64,000 nucleotides of DNA from Glossina fuscipes (Eukaryota > Arthropoda > Insecta > Diptera > Glossinidae): positions 13,100,570 through 13,164,569 of the forward strand of contig NW_023998414.1 of the NCBI RefSeq assembly GCF_014805625.2, read 5' to 3'. Below the pieces are notes generated by a model that had not been told where the DNA came from, ran no database searches, and saw only the letters and a program-made list of their open reading frames with translations. Made by a program: the position numbers and the translations under genes. How positions within the stretch are numbered: position 1 is the stretch's first letter; every line of letters begins with the position of its first letter. This document shows positions 10,712-22,839 of the stretch, in pieces.

Positions 10712-13700
10712 AAAATAATGCACGTGATGAAAATTCTCGTCACTTATCTATCGGCGATGACAGGGATCACTGTACATATTCTAGCTCGGAATGAATGCCA
10801 TTTCATATTCTATTTACCATTCTCGTATCTCACTCTTATAATACTATGCACGATATTTTATACAAGATATTTCATTTAACCAGCCATTTCTAAAGTAGTT
10901 TCATCTTTGCGATCTTCAGGTCTACAAAAGAAAAAAAAAAAAAAAAAAATGAAAAAAACACAGAGAAAAATTGACAAAAATAAATAAAACAAAAATAATG
11001 TGTCCTCTGGCACCACCCTTATGTAAAAATTTGCTCGTGTCATGCAAATGTGCCAAGACACATGCTTGATCGCATCTTCTTTTACATGATAAATGAGTTC
11101 ACAAATTTGTGTCAGATGTTTTCATACAAAGACGCGGCGTTTTACGCTGCTCAAGATTAAGAAGAGGTCTTCATGATCTATGCTACGCATAGCAAACGGA
11201 ATGATAAAATTAATTTAATATATTCCCATTATTCCGCACAGGTTTCGCTATTTGTTAAAAATTTTCAATAAATTACGTTCGCTTAAATACTAGACTTCAT
11301 ATGATGAGTAGCTTTTTTTTTTTTTCTTTTCTACGAGGCTTTCTTATACTAGTGGCATTTATTATTTTCGATAAATTAAAATTTCGCTAAAAGTTCGTGA
11401 AGTATATTTTGAAAGTCTCTTAGAAAGTACTTATGTACTTGATATATTTGAAAATCGTATCCACAGTGCTTTTATTCGACATATTCATCTCCATTTCATC
11501 CATTTCATCCGTTCATTTTCGTTCTATCAAGTAGTCGTTTATCCGTCATCAACATTTAATCCACTATGCTACATATTTGCCATACCGTATACGTGCCACA
11601 CTCGCAAGATGTCACTCTCAAAGTGATGTTAAGAGATTTTAAACTCCTTCTAACTTCGCCACTTCGTGATAAGTTCATGCTTCAAAAATTTAAAATTTTA
11701 AAGCATCGATCTGTTCAAGTACTCGAAATTTGCAAGTGTAGGATTTTATTAAGGGGCTTAAGGCTTTACGATTTATAGGATTCAAGGAGTTAGAGGTTGA
11801 CAAATATAAAATTTGGTGGCGTTCGTTATTTTGTAGTTTGTTTAGCTGTTTTCAAAAGTGGCTAACCTGTGGATGCAAGTGTCAAGGTGAAAATTTTCGC
11901 TCAAATCCAGTTATTTTTCTAAACTCTCTGTTTAAAGGGACTTATGTTATAAGTTTAACCAAATGCTGAGCTTTAGGCTAACAAAGTTGTTTACTAAGTT
12001 GCTCAATTTCTCCTCTATTTCATTAACATGTGCCGGTGAAATTGAATGGACTGGGTCGTTCAGTAAAAGTTATATAATCTCTTCTCTTCACATTTCATAT
12101 AATTTAAACATAGAAATTCTTCGGCCTTTGTCTGTTGTTTTCAGTGAAGTTTATCATTTTGTGATGGACTTGGTATACGGCTCGAAAACATTTAAAATTT
12201 TTCAAGGTTTTTGTTACGACCATTACTCTCATTACGCAATTTTGCTTTATAAGTTTTAGTGATTTTTCGGGTTTCATAGCTGTCCTACTGTTCTCGTTAC
12301 TCGTCACACTATTTATAGCTTCGAGCGTATAGTTAGTTACTTTATCACTTTATCAGTTGAGAATTCATATTTCATATGAATTAAGAAAGTTTCAGTTCTT
12401 GATGTAAAGTTAATCAATAAATTATCATCATATCTTTATTTTGAATAACAATGTGGTATAGTTTTGGGCTGATGGCATCACATCGATCTTTATCGTTGTT
12501 AATGGGAATAGAGATGTGTTTATAGCGAATGGAAATGGATGGAAAATAGCAATGATAACGCGTTGTTTGCGACCTGATTGCAAGACGGGCTAGTCTAGTG
12601 ATGTAATAATTGCAAGAAATTCCAATATCGAAATGCCTTTAAGCAGTAACAAGGAGTAAAGCATTTGAATTATTTGGAGGTCATTGGAAGTCGTTCGTCT
12701 AGACTAGTATGTCAAATTTTATTCATGCACTGAGAACGAATACTGCACGTGCTATGGATGAAGTTAAGCTAAATGTAGTAAATAAAGTTTTCGAAAAATA
12801 CGGTCATAAGATTTATTCCTATAATAGAATTATTATTACTAAGAACGAAATAAAAATAAAAAAAAGTCGACCTTTTCTACCATTCTTTTAGAATTTAAGA
12901 AAAAGAAGAAAAAAAGAAATCGTAGTAAATTTATTGGAACGTCCTGGACAATTGGATCATTTTTAGTTAAAATTATTTATCTTGATCTGAGAGAATTTCT
13001 CTGTTATTGATATTAAGGGGCATTGAATGATAGTCTATATGACAAATCTTTTATGGAATAATGTAAAGCTTCTATCACTTTACATTTACACTTTAGGTAA
13101 GTAATGCTTTTGCAAGGAAGCGACTGTTGCCGCAAGATAACTTCGTTTGCTGCGGACTGCCTGACGACAGTAAAGATATCCCCCAGATAAGAGTTAGCTT
13201 TCGAACTAATAAAGTACTTCCGACTTTACAACCTTACTCGTTTGTTCTCACATAATTGATAGCTTGAGTGCTTGATAAATTTATTTCGAAAATTGCTTCT
13301 TACTTAAGATTCAATTTCAAGTTAATGACTTTCTTAAACTCATGTCAGAAAATCAATTAATTAAAGTAAAATGAGTAATAATCTAATGAGTAGAGCATCA
13401 AAATACCCGACTCGAATGGTATGTGGAGTTTCTCTTAATTTTATAAAGCCAATTACAATGTACGCAAGCAAACCTTGGTGGCAAGTGTTGAAGTCAATGG
13501 CTTTGTTTCCATTCCTAATTACTATAAATGATAGGTTTTCATCAAATTTACATACAAATGCATATGAAAACTTTATAACACTTTGGGGCGACGCTTTATA
13601 ATAAAGTGATGTCTATAATGAATGCTTTTATAGATGGGTGGATTTCTTCTTTTTCTTTTTTTTTTTTCTTCTTCTTTTTTATTATAAAAGTGAAAAATGC

Positions 13701-14637
13701 GATTGAATAAAATTGACAGCCTGTACATATGCGTTCGTTCTCTGTTAACTCTTTATATCACTCAGTTTTTATATCACGAAATTATTATGGCTCATTTATT
13801 CCACTGTATTTTCTCTCTTTCTATTAACGAAAGACGAACAAGGGAAAGACATATGCTGCGCTCATACACAAAACTCTGTTCTCGAGTTCTTTAATGCAAT
13901 TACATGTATAAGTATTTGGGAAAGGCATCGCGTTTCTTATCTGCTTAAATATAAAAATTCTCATTTGTGAATGTCACATAAAGTAAAAAAAAAAAAAAAA
14001 AAAAAAGAAGAAGAAGAAGAAAAAGCAAAAAGTATATAAAAAAATAAAAGGATAGAAGAGGAAAGAATTTTTTTTTAAATTTTATTTTGTGTAAGATTGT
14101 AAGGATGTATGCGTCTGGTATAGTCGTTATGAGCCACTATCATGTGCGAGAATATGTAGTCAAAATGTTTTCAACCATTTCCCCATATGCAGTAACATTG
14201 AGAAGGTTCAGCATTCGCTTTTCCTTGATAGATATTCATATTTTATGAGTGTATATATGTGTGTATGTGTATATTGTAATGTCCACATACAAATATATGT
14301 TACATATATGAATATACGTAAGCAAATACTCATGGGTTTGCGGATGGTGACATGCATTTCGGTATGCGTGACTTGTGTTACTTTAAAGCATTAGACACCA
14401 AACGGTGAAGCGAGCTTGTCTTTACAAAAATTTTTCTGAAATGAAAATTACAAAGTCAAATAATAAGTGTGGACGTTGAATAGTTTCTGAAATATATTTA
14501 TCTTATTTTATTAAAATATTATTGTTTGACATTATTTTTGAGCAAATCTTTTGATCTGATCTACAGATTATTTCAATTAAGATTTCGTAAAGCGTTCAAT
14601 AGAGATTATGACGTTTTTACTTTTTAAAGGCTTAGCC
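10712..14637. other. Non-coding stretch with a possible LTR fragment
   Basis: AT-rich DNA with homopolymers at 10929-10949, 11312 and 13985-14006 (the last followed by AGA repeats). At 13100-13255 a more GC-balanced segment contains CTAATAAAGTACTTCC and TTACTCGTTTGTTCTCACA, which looks like the polyadenylation end of an LTR but has no identified partner terminus. Open frames at 12700-12891 and 13371-13601 lack convincing splice sites. Confidence 0.45.
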
Positions 14638-14722
14638 TATCCGCATGAGTAACCGAGTAAGTGAAAATCGCAACTACGCAGTAAGTGTTCGCGACTTTAA
14701 ATCTTAGTGTGGTTGAGTTTAC
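14638..14722 (+). mobile_element. Diverged tRNA-like head of the SINE family, plus orientation
   Basis: The plus strand reads TCCGCATGAGTAACCGAG, then about 35 bases later GCGACTTTAAATCTTAGTGTGG. This lines up with the SINE head (CCGTCTGAGTAGCCGAA, and TCGTGGATTCAAATCTCAAG before GTGCGG). The body and tail are not recognisable after 14722. It is the only substantial copy in plus orientation and is clearly older than the others. Confidence 0.55.
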
Positions 14723-15037
14723 TTTTTTGGCCGCAGGCTACATTGAGTGTTCGATCGCCCTATTTCTATCTCCTTATTCACTTCCTTCTCAATGAGAACG
14801 TGTTATGTGAATGGGGGACCAGACCGTATGGCGTGATTGGTCACTTCAAAAAATGCTTAGCTAATTTCCGGAAACTATTAAGATAGGCTTTGATTTAAAA
14901 TTTAACGAAATCATGTGACTAAATAATGCGTTCGTATGTTACGATTTCGAGAGCATTTGCATTTTAATTAGGAATTTTTACGAAAGAAAAAAAGAAAACA
15001 GAAAAATATAAGTAAGTTAATATTAATTGCTGCATAC

Positions 15038-15229
15038 CTCTAATGTACTTCAGGGCAAAATATTGCTTTCGAATTAGAAATCGTACCATATGGCCTTGAA
15101 GGCCATCATTGTAACAATCATTGGATTCAAGTTTTCTTTTGTACTCATATGCTAAGATACCATATTTAATTGCACTCTTGGTAGCGTAAACTGCAGTGTA
15201 CAAGTAAGTTAAATTTTCATCATTTAAGA
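15038..15229 (-). CDS. Candidate internal exon, product unknown
   Basis: On the minus strand an acceptor CTACAATTAG (AG at 15230-15231) precedes 63 open codons, and the segment ends at GAG|GTATGC, a good donor. It is 192 bp, entered and left in phase 1, so it is a symmetrical exon that could be skipped without shifting frame. The peptide is varied and soluble-looking, with YLYTAVYATKSAIKYGIL and LQGHMVRFLIRKQYF. I see no signal peptide, zinc finger or repeat and recognise no family. The polypyrimidine tract before the acceptor is weak, which is the main doubt. No neighbouring exon was found within several kilobases, so introns would be large. Confidence 0.38.
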
Positions 15230-15490
15230 CTAATTGTAGATGCATTAACTTTAATTTTTTATATTTATAGATTGTTAGTTGCGTAAAAAATATCTTGATT
15301 TATTCATATGACGATATCATTTATATCGCATTGAAAAAATCTCGAATCACATGAAATGCTATTGAAATAATTTCAAATTTTCTAATGCTTAGCACTTATG
15401 AGTGACGTGGTTAGGAAAAATATCTGACCTCAACACCATAGTACAACATATAGTTACGACCGAGAAGCTCATTTAGGAAATGGTTTTTGG

Positions 15491-15810
15491 AATACATAAT
15501 GTCAATGACATTAATTAATTTTGATGCAGTAAAAAAAATATTCCTATTTGTCCGAAATTATGATTGATATTTTATAAAATAGTTTGAAATTAACAATTAT
15601 TTTGTATATTTCGGGGCATTTATAAGCTAGACATTATAACCTGGTCTTATAATACATAATGTCCATGACATTAAGGTATTTTGATCAGCAAAAAAAAAAA
15701 AAAACACATATATAATGTTCGCATTCGTCCGAAAATATGTTTAACATTTCATAAAATAATTCGATAACTTTCCATTTTCTGAGAATTCTGGGCATTATAA
15801 AGTTATAGGG
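15491..15810. repeat. Tandem duplication, 160-bp period
   Basis: Unit one (15491-15650) and unit two (15651-about 15810) both start AATACATAATGTC-ATGACATTAA. They share TTTTGAT, poly(A), TTTGTCCGAAA/TTCGTCCGAAA, TTTATAAAATA/TTCATAAAATAA and a GGGCATTATA-like end. They are well diverged. The segment at about 15330-15410 may be a third, still more degenerate unit. This is satellite-like, non-coding DNA. Confidence 0.75.
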
Positions 15811-18322
15811 CGATTGATGAAAAAAAAAGAAAAACATTGACTGCAAAAAATAGAAAAACTAAAGTCTGAACAAGATTACTTCGATTCAAAGGAGCGACGA
15901 AGCAATAGATATTTTATTTTATGCAACGCATTGCGCTCTGTACGAGAAACCTTGCAATGTAAGAAAATTGCATAGGAAACTATGCATTTTTTGTGTAAAA
16001 ATCATAATCAATGATTTTGACTCTAGCTTTATTAAAAGGTAGTTACAAACTCACCTACGTACGAAAGCTCTTTTATAATATATTCATTGTTAGCTGAGCA
16101 ACAAATTATAGAACTATTTTTTATTTTTTATTTTTTTTTTGGGTATAAATATTATTCGTAAATCATTAATTAACTCAAATAATAACAAGTGAATGCACTA
16201 TTGCGGGCTAATGGTAATCATTAAATACCCTACACCATCCTGTAGGTATTCATGAAACGATTTTCCAAAATAAGCGGTTATTTCAACGGTGCGAGCTATT
16301 TTCGTGCGAGCCGTTTTAAATGGTCTTGATCCTTGGACCAAAATCGTATCAAAAATTTCATTAAAATATCTTAACAATGATGGCCTGTAGTTTGAATACA
16401 AAAAAAAAAAAAAAAAAAACACACGATAGACAGATAGACGGAATTAAATCGATTGAGAAATTGACTCAAAGAATGATTCGAAATCGATCGATCTAATAAG
16501 AGGCGGCTCCATCTCTAATCGTTTTGCCTGTTGTGTGCATTCGCACATATTTAATATATCCTTGTCTCACAGCTGCTATAACATATATATTTCCTATCAT
16601 ATCTTCATAAAATGTAAACTACTATACAACTATTGACTAATCAATCAGAAAAATTTTCGAAAACGCTTGCTAACGTATTATCTAAGCATATTTGATTTCA
16701 ATATTTGTGACGTCGACACAAGGGCAGAAAGATAGATTGACATGGCAAATTATGAAGTCGGTCTCGGCCGATTGGCTCGGCCGTTTTGGGCTGCAGCCTG
16801 CATACTCTTCATTGCAAAGACGGAAAACTATTGTTAATAATGCTTCGCTTCTTATGTTGTTCTATGTGATATCGAAAACTGTGCTTAATTCGTATTGAAG
16901 TCTCTCGTTTTTTTTTTTTTTTCTTTCTGTTGGAAAATTCCAGTTTAAGTAAAATTCGAAGAAAAAATTGTATAAAAATAGTTTGCGAACCTTTTTCAAC
17001 GTTTCACGTGCTATAATGGATTTTCAAAATTTTTTAAATCTCTTCTGTTAAGTTTCGCAGTAAGAAAAGAGTTCTTAAAGTTCTTTTACGAAATATTTAT
17101 AATATGGTATAAGTAATAAAAAAAATACCTATACGAGTAAGTTTAGAATTCCCTATCGCGGCTTTTAATAAAGTATAGGAATTTGAAAAGATCTACGAGT
17201 AATTTTGCAAGTTATAATATTTATGAAAAAAAGAACTGAGATTGATTGAGAAATGCTCTCAAGAGAAATGCATTTCAACATAAGGTTATTCAAGGTTAAC
17301 TACACCATCAGTACTAAGTGGGGAATGGTATTAAGCATTCTCTGGCCGTATTCCATATTTGATTATTAAATATATCGCAACTTTGAATGATAAGCTAAAG
17401 AATTTATTATTCGCAGTATAGAATAGTTAATCTTGTAAGAAATCTTTCGTCTGGCGTTTATAGCTTATGGCTTTTACCAGTTTCATAATGTTATCGATTA
17501 TTATTTTTCAATTATACGATGGATCAACTTATTTATCCATTTGTAATTTTATTCAGTTATCAAAATCGATATTATGATATATGAACAGACAAAATGCTTA
17601 ATAATACCTTAATTAATTTATATATTATTTATGGAATTTCTACATTAGATTACCATTATGAAAGTTATTTTATAATGCAAACAAAAATTTCGTAGGCAAT
17701 GAACGATGAAAAAAAAAAAATTAAAAAAAAAAAAAAGGAAAAAAAATGAAAACAGAAAAGAAATATAAAAGTTTGGCAACCTCTTTATTAAAGTATCCAT
17801 ACCATATATACAAATGGATATATGTCCGTAAATGTATATGTGATGTACGTGTTTAAACACATACTGCTATTACCACTGACACTATCATTATCATTTACTA
17901 TGGTTGTGAAGCAATATATGTGGGTAACTTGGCTACTATATGCATCTATATGTAAACAGAGTTGATATCGTGGCATGTTGTGTCATTGCCATACGTTGCA
18001 CGTGTTTCCGTTATGTCTATGTGAACAACGATACGAGATACGTTTAAAGTTGAGGTAGATTTTTCTTTATATACGCGTGTGTTTGTAAAAATCACAGCTA
18101 CATATTATCGGTCTTTCTGCCTGTTTGTATACAGCCACACACTACTACGGCAAATTACTTTATGTGAAGACACTATATTTTTATGTCAAGGTCTTATTAC
18201 CAACACATATGTATGTATGCGATAAGATGAAATTTAGCCGAATGGTTGAAAGAAACATTACTGCACATCTGCGTGTATATTTGTATGTGTGCGTGTGTGT
18301 AAAAGTTCGTTTGAAAAGTATA

Positions 18323-18363
<41 letters not shown>

Positions 18364-18610
18364 AAAAAAAAGGACGAAAATAAACTGCAAAATATTAATA
18401 ATGAAAAGAGGAAGACTTGCATTACTTTAAAATTGTGTAGAGTGACCTCAAGAACTTAACAAAATGCTTTTAGTAAAGTAAATATTTCAAGAATTTAAAA
18501 GGTTTCAACAATTTCAAAAAATATTGGTTACCGTTCAGCTACAGAGAGCTTAAACAGAACTAAAATCTTCGATGGTTGCGTCCATCTTTGCGATTCTTTT
18601 TGTTTTTCTC

Positions 18611-18645
<35 letters not shown>

Positions 18646-19277
18646 GAGAACTCAGAATGGACGGACAGCGGAATATTCAAAAGCGTTTAAGATCCTTTCA
18701 CCTAACATTTTCGCATATTCGATTACACGGATAAATTAATTCAATAAGAATTATTAGCTGAATTAGGTAACTCATGCGTTGCTCAATAATAAACTTAAGA
18801 CGTTAAGCCATTGCAACAGTCTGAAATAACGGCGTCCCTCTTTTTTTTTTTTTGGAGTGAATGGAAAGGTAGCAAAATAGAAATATTTGGTCAAACTATT
18901 CGGCATATCCTTAAGTGTTAGGAATATCGTACGTGACTGGCAAGAATCAAGTTAAGGGTTAATTTGAATTAAAAAAAAAAAAAAAAAAAAAAGAAGAAAC
19001 TTAATTTACATTGTAATGCCTAGAGAAATACGTAGGGTATTTTGTAAATATTGACTCTTGTGTGATTGGCAAGTGTTTGAATGAAAAGAAATGCAATTTT
19101 CGACCAAAAAATAATTAACAAAAAATTTATAAAATCTGTTTAAACTATATTATCAAAAAAATATCTGATGCACTTCTCTAAGCACGAGACTGTTTTAAAA
19201 TTATTGCAAAACAAAAAAAACTCATATGGAAAAATGTGAAAATTGTTGTTTGGTCGTTGTCTTCTCAAAATGTATAT

Positions 19278-19311
<34 letters not shown>

Positions 19312-20330
19312 AATTTTGATTTCCTGAAATATTTAAAGTCGTGTTTTCTCTTAAGTTGTTCGAAACTTTGATATCCATTATTATAGTGTCGTACCATAGA
19401 TTAGAGCTGAAATTTGCTGAAATTTGTGATGATAGCAAATATTTTTCCAGACGCGCGAACAATACGAAAGAATAGAAAAAATATTTTGTGTACGATTATT
19501 GTACGATTGATATCTTATTTAGAGAGATAAGGAATTATGAATAAAATCAAGATTTAAATCGACTCCAGGCAATTTTGACGCAAATACCTCTTTGCATATA
19601 TTTACCATTGTATCGAGGCATTTTGCTTTAGAAATTTAAACGGATTTCTGGAAAATTGTTTGGATTGTCTAAGAAAGCCAATGTTCTTGGTAACTGCCCT
19701 TTTGAATACTTTACGCGATAGAATAAAAATTATATAAATAAAATTTTTCATGCCTTAAATATGAAAATTTTATTTGATTCTGCTGCGTTTAAAGGGTAAA
19801 CTTATCAGTCATTTTTTATTCAGTTCATATTGTTCAATCGAGGTGATTTCCTCGAATTCGTAGCGAGAGGATTCGATTGCAAACTACATACGATTTTGTC
19901 CCGTACTTGATAAGACTTGAGAAGACCATCAGAAGCCATCTTTAAGAAAAGGCATGAAAATCACAAGACTTAGCCATATCTCTAAGATGTAGTTCCTCTG
20001 ATTCGGGTTTGCTTATTCGCGGTTTGTCCTTTTTCCGGCTCGATGGAAGGGCATATTCATCGTACTTTCCTCCAAACTTCAATCAGTCGGAGGCATACAG
20101 TATGTTATATTTGCTGTCATTGATTGCCCATGTTTTCGCAATTTCGTTAGAAATATGCTAAGAAGGTTTGGTTAGAAATATGCTATAGGCTTAGCTTGTT
20201 GTTACTTCGACTAAATACAACATTATGTGTAATTAGTGATTAAGTCAAAGGTTTTGTTGCTAAATAAGAATAGTTTTCTGGAAAAGATATTCATATCCGT
20301 CGATATTAGTTATAGCTTATATATATATAT
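15811..20330. other. Non-coding stretch rich in long homopolymers
   Basis: No gene seen. Contains a dispersed-repeat-like piece at 16199-16360 (TACCCTACACCATCCTGTAGG), poly(A) at 16401, 17709-17735, 18324-18361, 18971-18991 and 19279-19310, and poly(T) at 18615-18644 and 18841. An open frame at 16692-16898 is not supported by splice sites. Confidence 0.55.
18324..18361. repeat. Poly(A) homopolymer, 38 bases
   Basis: Longest uninterrupted homopolymer in the window. Together with the 30-base poly(T) at 18615-18644 and the 32-base poly(A) at 19279-19310 it forms a 1-kb cluster of very long runs. Lengths of such runs are prone to sequencing error. Confidence 0.9.
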
Positions 20331-20540
20331 TGTTATGAAATTCGCTTTTTACAAGATACAGTCCGTATCACTAGATCGTGGATATATTGATCAAGAGAAA
20401 TGCACTTCAAAGTTCTTTTATTTTACTACTTTGTAGTTTAACAACAGTAGGAATATTTATTTACAATTTATTTTGGCCGTACTCTCAACTTCTCTCAACT
20501 ACGTTCTTGCCAGACTAACTCCACTTTTCACAAATATTCG

Positions 20541-20549
20541 ATTTATATA
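20541..20549 (-). promoter_or_regulatory. TATA box of the solo LTR
   Basis: TATATAAAT on the minus strand, about 70-80 bp upstream of the paired AATAAA signals. This is the spacing expected for a U3-R-U5 LTR with a short R region. It could in principle promote leftward transcription from the LTR; whether it is active is unknown. Confidence 0.55.
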
Positions 20550-20624
20550 CAATTTTACAAGAATGTTACTATACCTAAATTTATGGTTATGGTCTAATCC
20601 CAGCCTGGTTTTTTTTTCCTCTAT

Positions 20625-20757
20625 TCGTTTCCATCGGCCTCCACCTGCATGACGAGCCTGCGAATATGCACTTAGCTTTTATCTGTTTGCTTTTCCACTA
20701 ATCGTTTTCATTGGCCTGCAGCTGCATGAGCCGCCTGCGAATGCTCATTTGGTTTCC
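20625..20757. repeat. 77-bp imperfect tandem duplication inside LTR U3
   Basis: Two units, starting at 20625 and 20702, share TCGTTT-CAT-GGCCT-CA-CTGCATGA and GCCTGCGAAT. Duplicated U3 blocks in LTRs often carry enhancer elements; that role here is inference. Confidence 0.75.
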
Positions 20758-21139
20758 CCTTCTTTAGGGAATATATTCTTACGAAAATTACTTAGCAGAC
20801 ATTTACTGAATTTGGGATTTTCGTAACAATATATATATATACAAACTGTGTTATTATCTAATCATGCTTTTCAAGACAAGAACGGTTCGTCTTTTTTTTT
20901 TTTTTCAGTTTTAATATTAGAAACTTGGACATATTTTATTTATATTTCAGGAAACTTAATATATGTATGTAAGTAAATGAAAGAAATTATTGCGCATATC
21001 GCGCATCTAATGTTTTTGTTTTTTGTTTTCTCTTTTTTTTTTTTTTTGGGCGCATTGCCAACTGGTGTCCGCGCACTATTGTCCTGGAACAGCTTTCGCA
21101 ATACTTCAATATAAATCCTTATGGATTCTTGAGTATCAT

Positions 21140-21360
21140 GATAGCATAGTATAGGGTGTTGGTAGGGGATTACTAAGTATAGGATCGCCATATAGTATTT
21201 TGGAATAGGATACCGTAATATCGTGTATTAGGAAGGAGTCATTATGTAGTGAGTTAGAACAGAATTGCCATGCGGTATATTAAGAATGAACCGTCAGTAT
21301 GTTCCGATAGAATCGTTACGCAGTAGGTTAGGATAGAATCGTCATGTAGGGTGTAAGAGG
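21140..21360. repeat. Degenerate minisatellite, roughly 26-bp unit
   Basis: Successive units read approximately GTTAGGATAGAATCGTCATG followed by TAGTA or TAGTG, with substitutions and small indels (for example GAATAGGATACCGTAATATC and GTTAGAACAGAATTGCCATG). About seven units are visible. It abuts a poly(T) tract at about 21030-21047 (poly(A) on the minus strand). Confidence 0.7.
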
Positions 21361-21874
21361 AGTGCGTGAGATACTCGGCATATAAAAAATCTTCTAAGGT
21401 GTGAAAGGGGACTTTTGGGGATGAGTTATTCAAAACAATTAAATATAATTGTTTGTGTCATATATGATTTTCTCCCAGTTTCACACTTTTCTAGAGCAAT
21501 CCACAATTCTTTAAGTTAATTTTAATTTTCTATACAACTGCTTATACTAAGCTTGTCTACATTTGGAATTCCAAAATTAATGCCTAGCCTAGAGTAACGC
21601 TGGGCTTTAGTTATAGATCGACAGAATACCCTTGACAAACGTATATCAAGTGTCGCATTATATTGCATTTTGTTTGCATTGCTGGTCAGATTGTGTTATA
21701 TAATTTTAATATTTTGTTAGGTCATGTAGGCGCTTATAGTTTGAATTTTTGTATATGCACGCATTGACGTCAAGTCAATGTAATAAAAATTGTGGTAAAA
21801 AGTTATTAGACAGTTTTTAACAGTAGAGATAGGGCATTACATAGCAGACTATGGCTAACGTTTGTCCGTTTTTT

Positions 21875-21940
21875 AGTTTTTTATTTTTATTTTTATTTTA
21901 ATTTTTATTTTTACTTTTATGTTTATTTTTATTTTTTTAT
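21875..21940. repeat. (TTTTTA)n T-rich simple repeat
   Basis: Runs of TTTTTA/TTTTTAT with small interruptions on the plus strand. Confidence 0.85.
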
Positions 21941-22332
21941 CACAAACTCTCCAAATTAAAATTATTTATGTATTGTATATAAAATATTTTTAATCAGGAT
22001 TCTAAGACAGTGTTCGCATACCCCGGCAGATAAATGTGTACACGTGTGTGTCTGTGTTTTAAAATAAAATATATTTGTTTGTATTTCGCTAGCCTTGAGC
22101 TTCTTCATTTGACAAAGTAATTAAAACGCTTTTGTGTCTAAGTAAAAGAAGATGAAAAAGAAGCAGAGAGAAAAAGCATAAAATACTGCATATGCATATA
22201 TGATATATGTGTGCATGTGTATCACTCTTTTAAAAGGACAACTTTTTGTCTTTGTTTGTATATTCAGAAAAGTTTTTTAACACAAAGAAAACAGTAATTA
22301 AGCCTAAAAACAGAAAATACTATATATTTCAA

Positions 22333-22334
<2 letters not shown>

Positions 22335-22365
<31 letters not shown>

Positions 22366-22462
22366 CGTGTATATGTGTGTAAGTTTATAAATAAATATAA
22401 CGTAATGTGTGTGCAATTGTTTATGGTGAAGATAGTCAGTCAGTGTACTGCCTTTCGGTCCT

Positions 22463-22494
<32 letters not shown>
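22335..22494. repeat. Pair of (TA)n microsatellites
   Basis: Two TA runs, 22335-22360 and about 22463-22494, separated by a unique segment containing TCAGTCAGTG. Confidence 0.9.
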
Positions 22495-22839
22495 CAGTTT
22501 TGGTGTGTTTTTGGCTTCTGGCACAGTATCAACACCACACACCACATCCGAACTCGTACATATGGATATATGTAAACATATACACTTGCAACAATACCTT
22601 TTTTACAAACTGAAGTTTTTTTTTGCGGTTAGAATAGAGGCATACTGTCCTTACAAACACAAATGCGCATCACTATAATTATACCCATACATATGTGTAC
22701 GCTTAAAAATGGTTGCCTTTGTGACTTTTGCGATTCTTTAGTACCCTATAAGGCGTTTAAGTATATTTGATTTAATCAATTAACTGTGGAAATAAAATTT
22801 TTTGTTTTTTTTTTCTTTACTTATGTATATCACATGACA

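Larger units (their letters stand above)
20331..20828 (-). mobile_element. Solo LTR of a gypsy-like retrotransposon
   Basis: Read on the minus strand the segment starts TGTTACGAAAA (20828) and ends TTTCATAACA (20331). The ends form a 10-bp inverted repeat with one mismatch and carry the TG...CA termini of LTRs. Inside, in the right order, are a U3 region with a 77-bp tandem duplication, a TATA-type box TATATAAAT (20541-20549), and AATAAA polyadenylation signals at 20467-20472 and 20456-20461, followed by a U5 of about 125 bp. Both flanks are ATAT-rich, so a 4-5 bp target duplication (ATAT) is compatible but not diagnostic. No internal retroviral region lies on either side, hence a solo LTR left by recombination. 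The assignment to the gypsy group rests on the terminus and layout and is inference. Confidence 0.78.
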
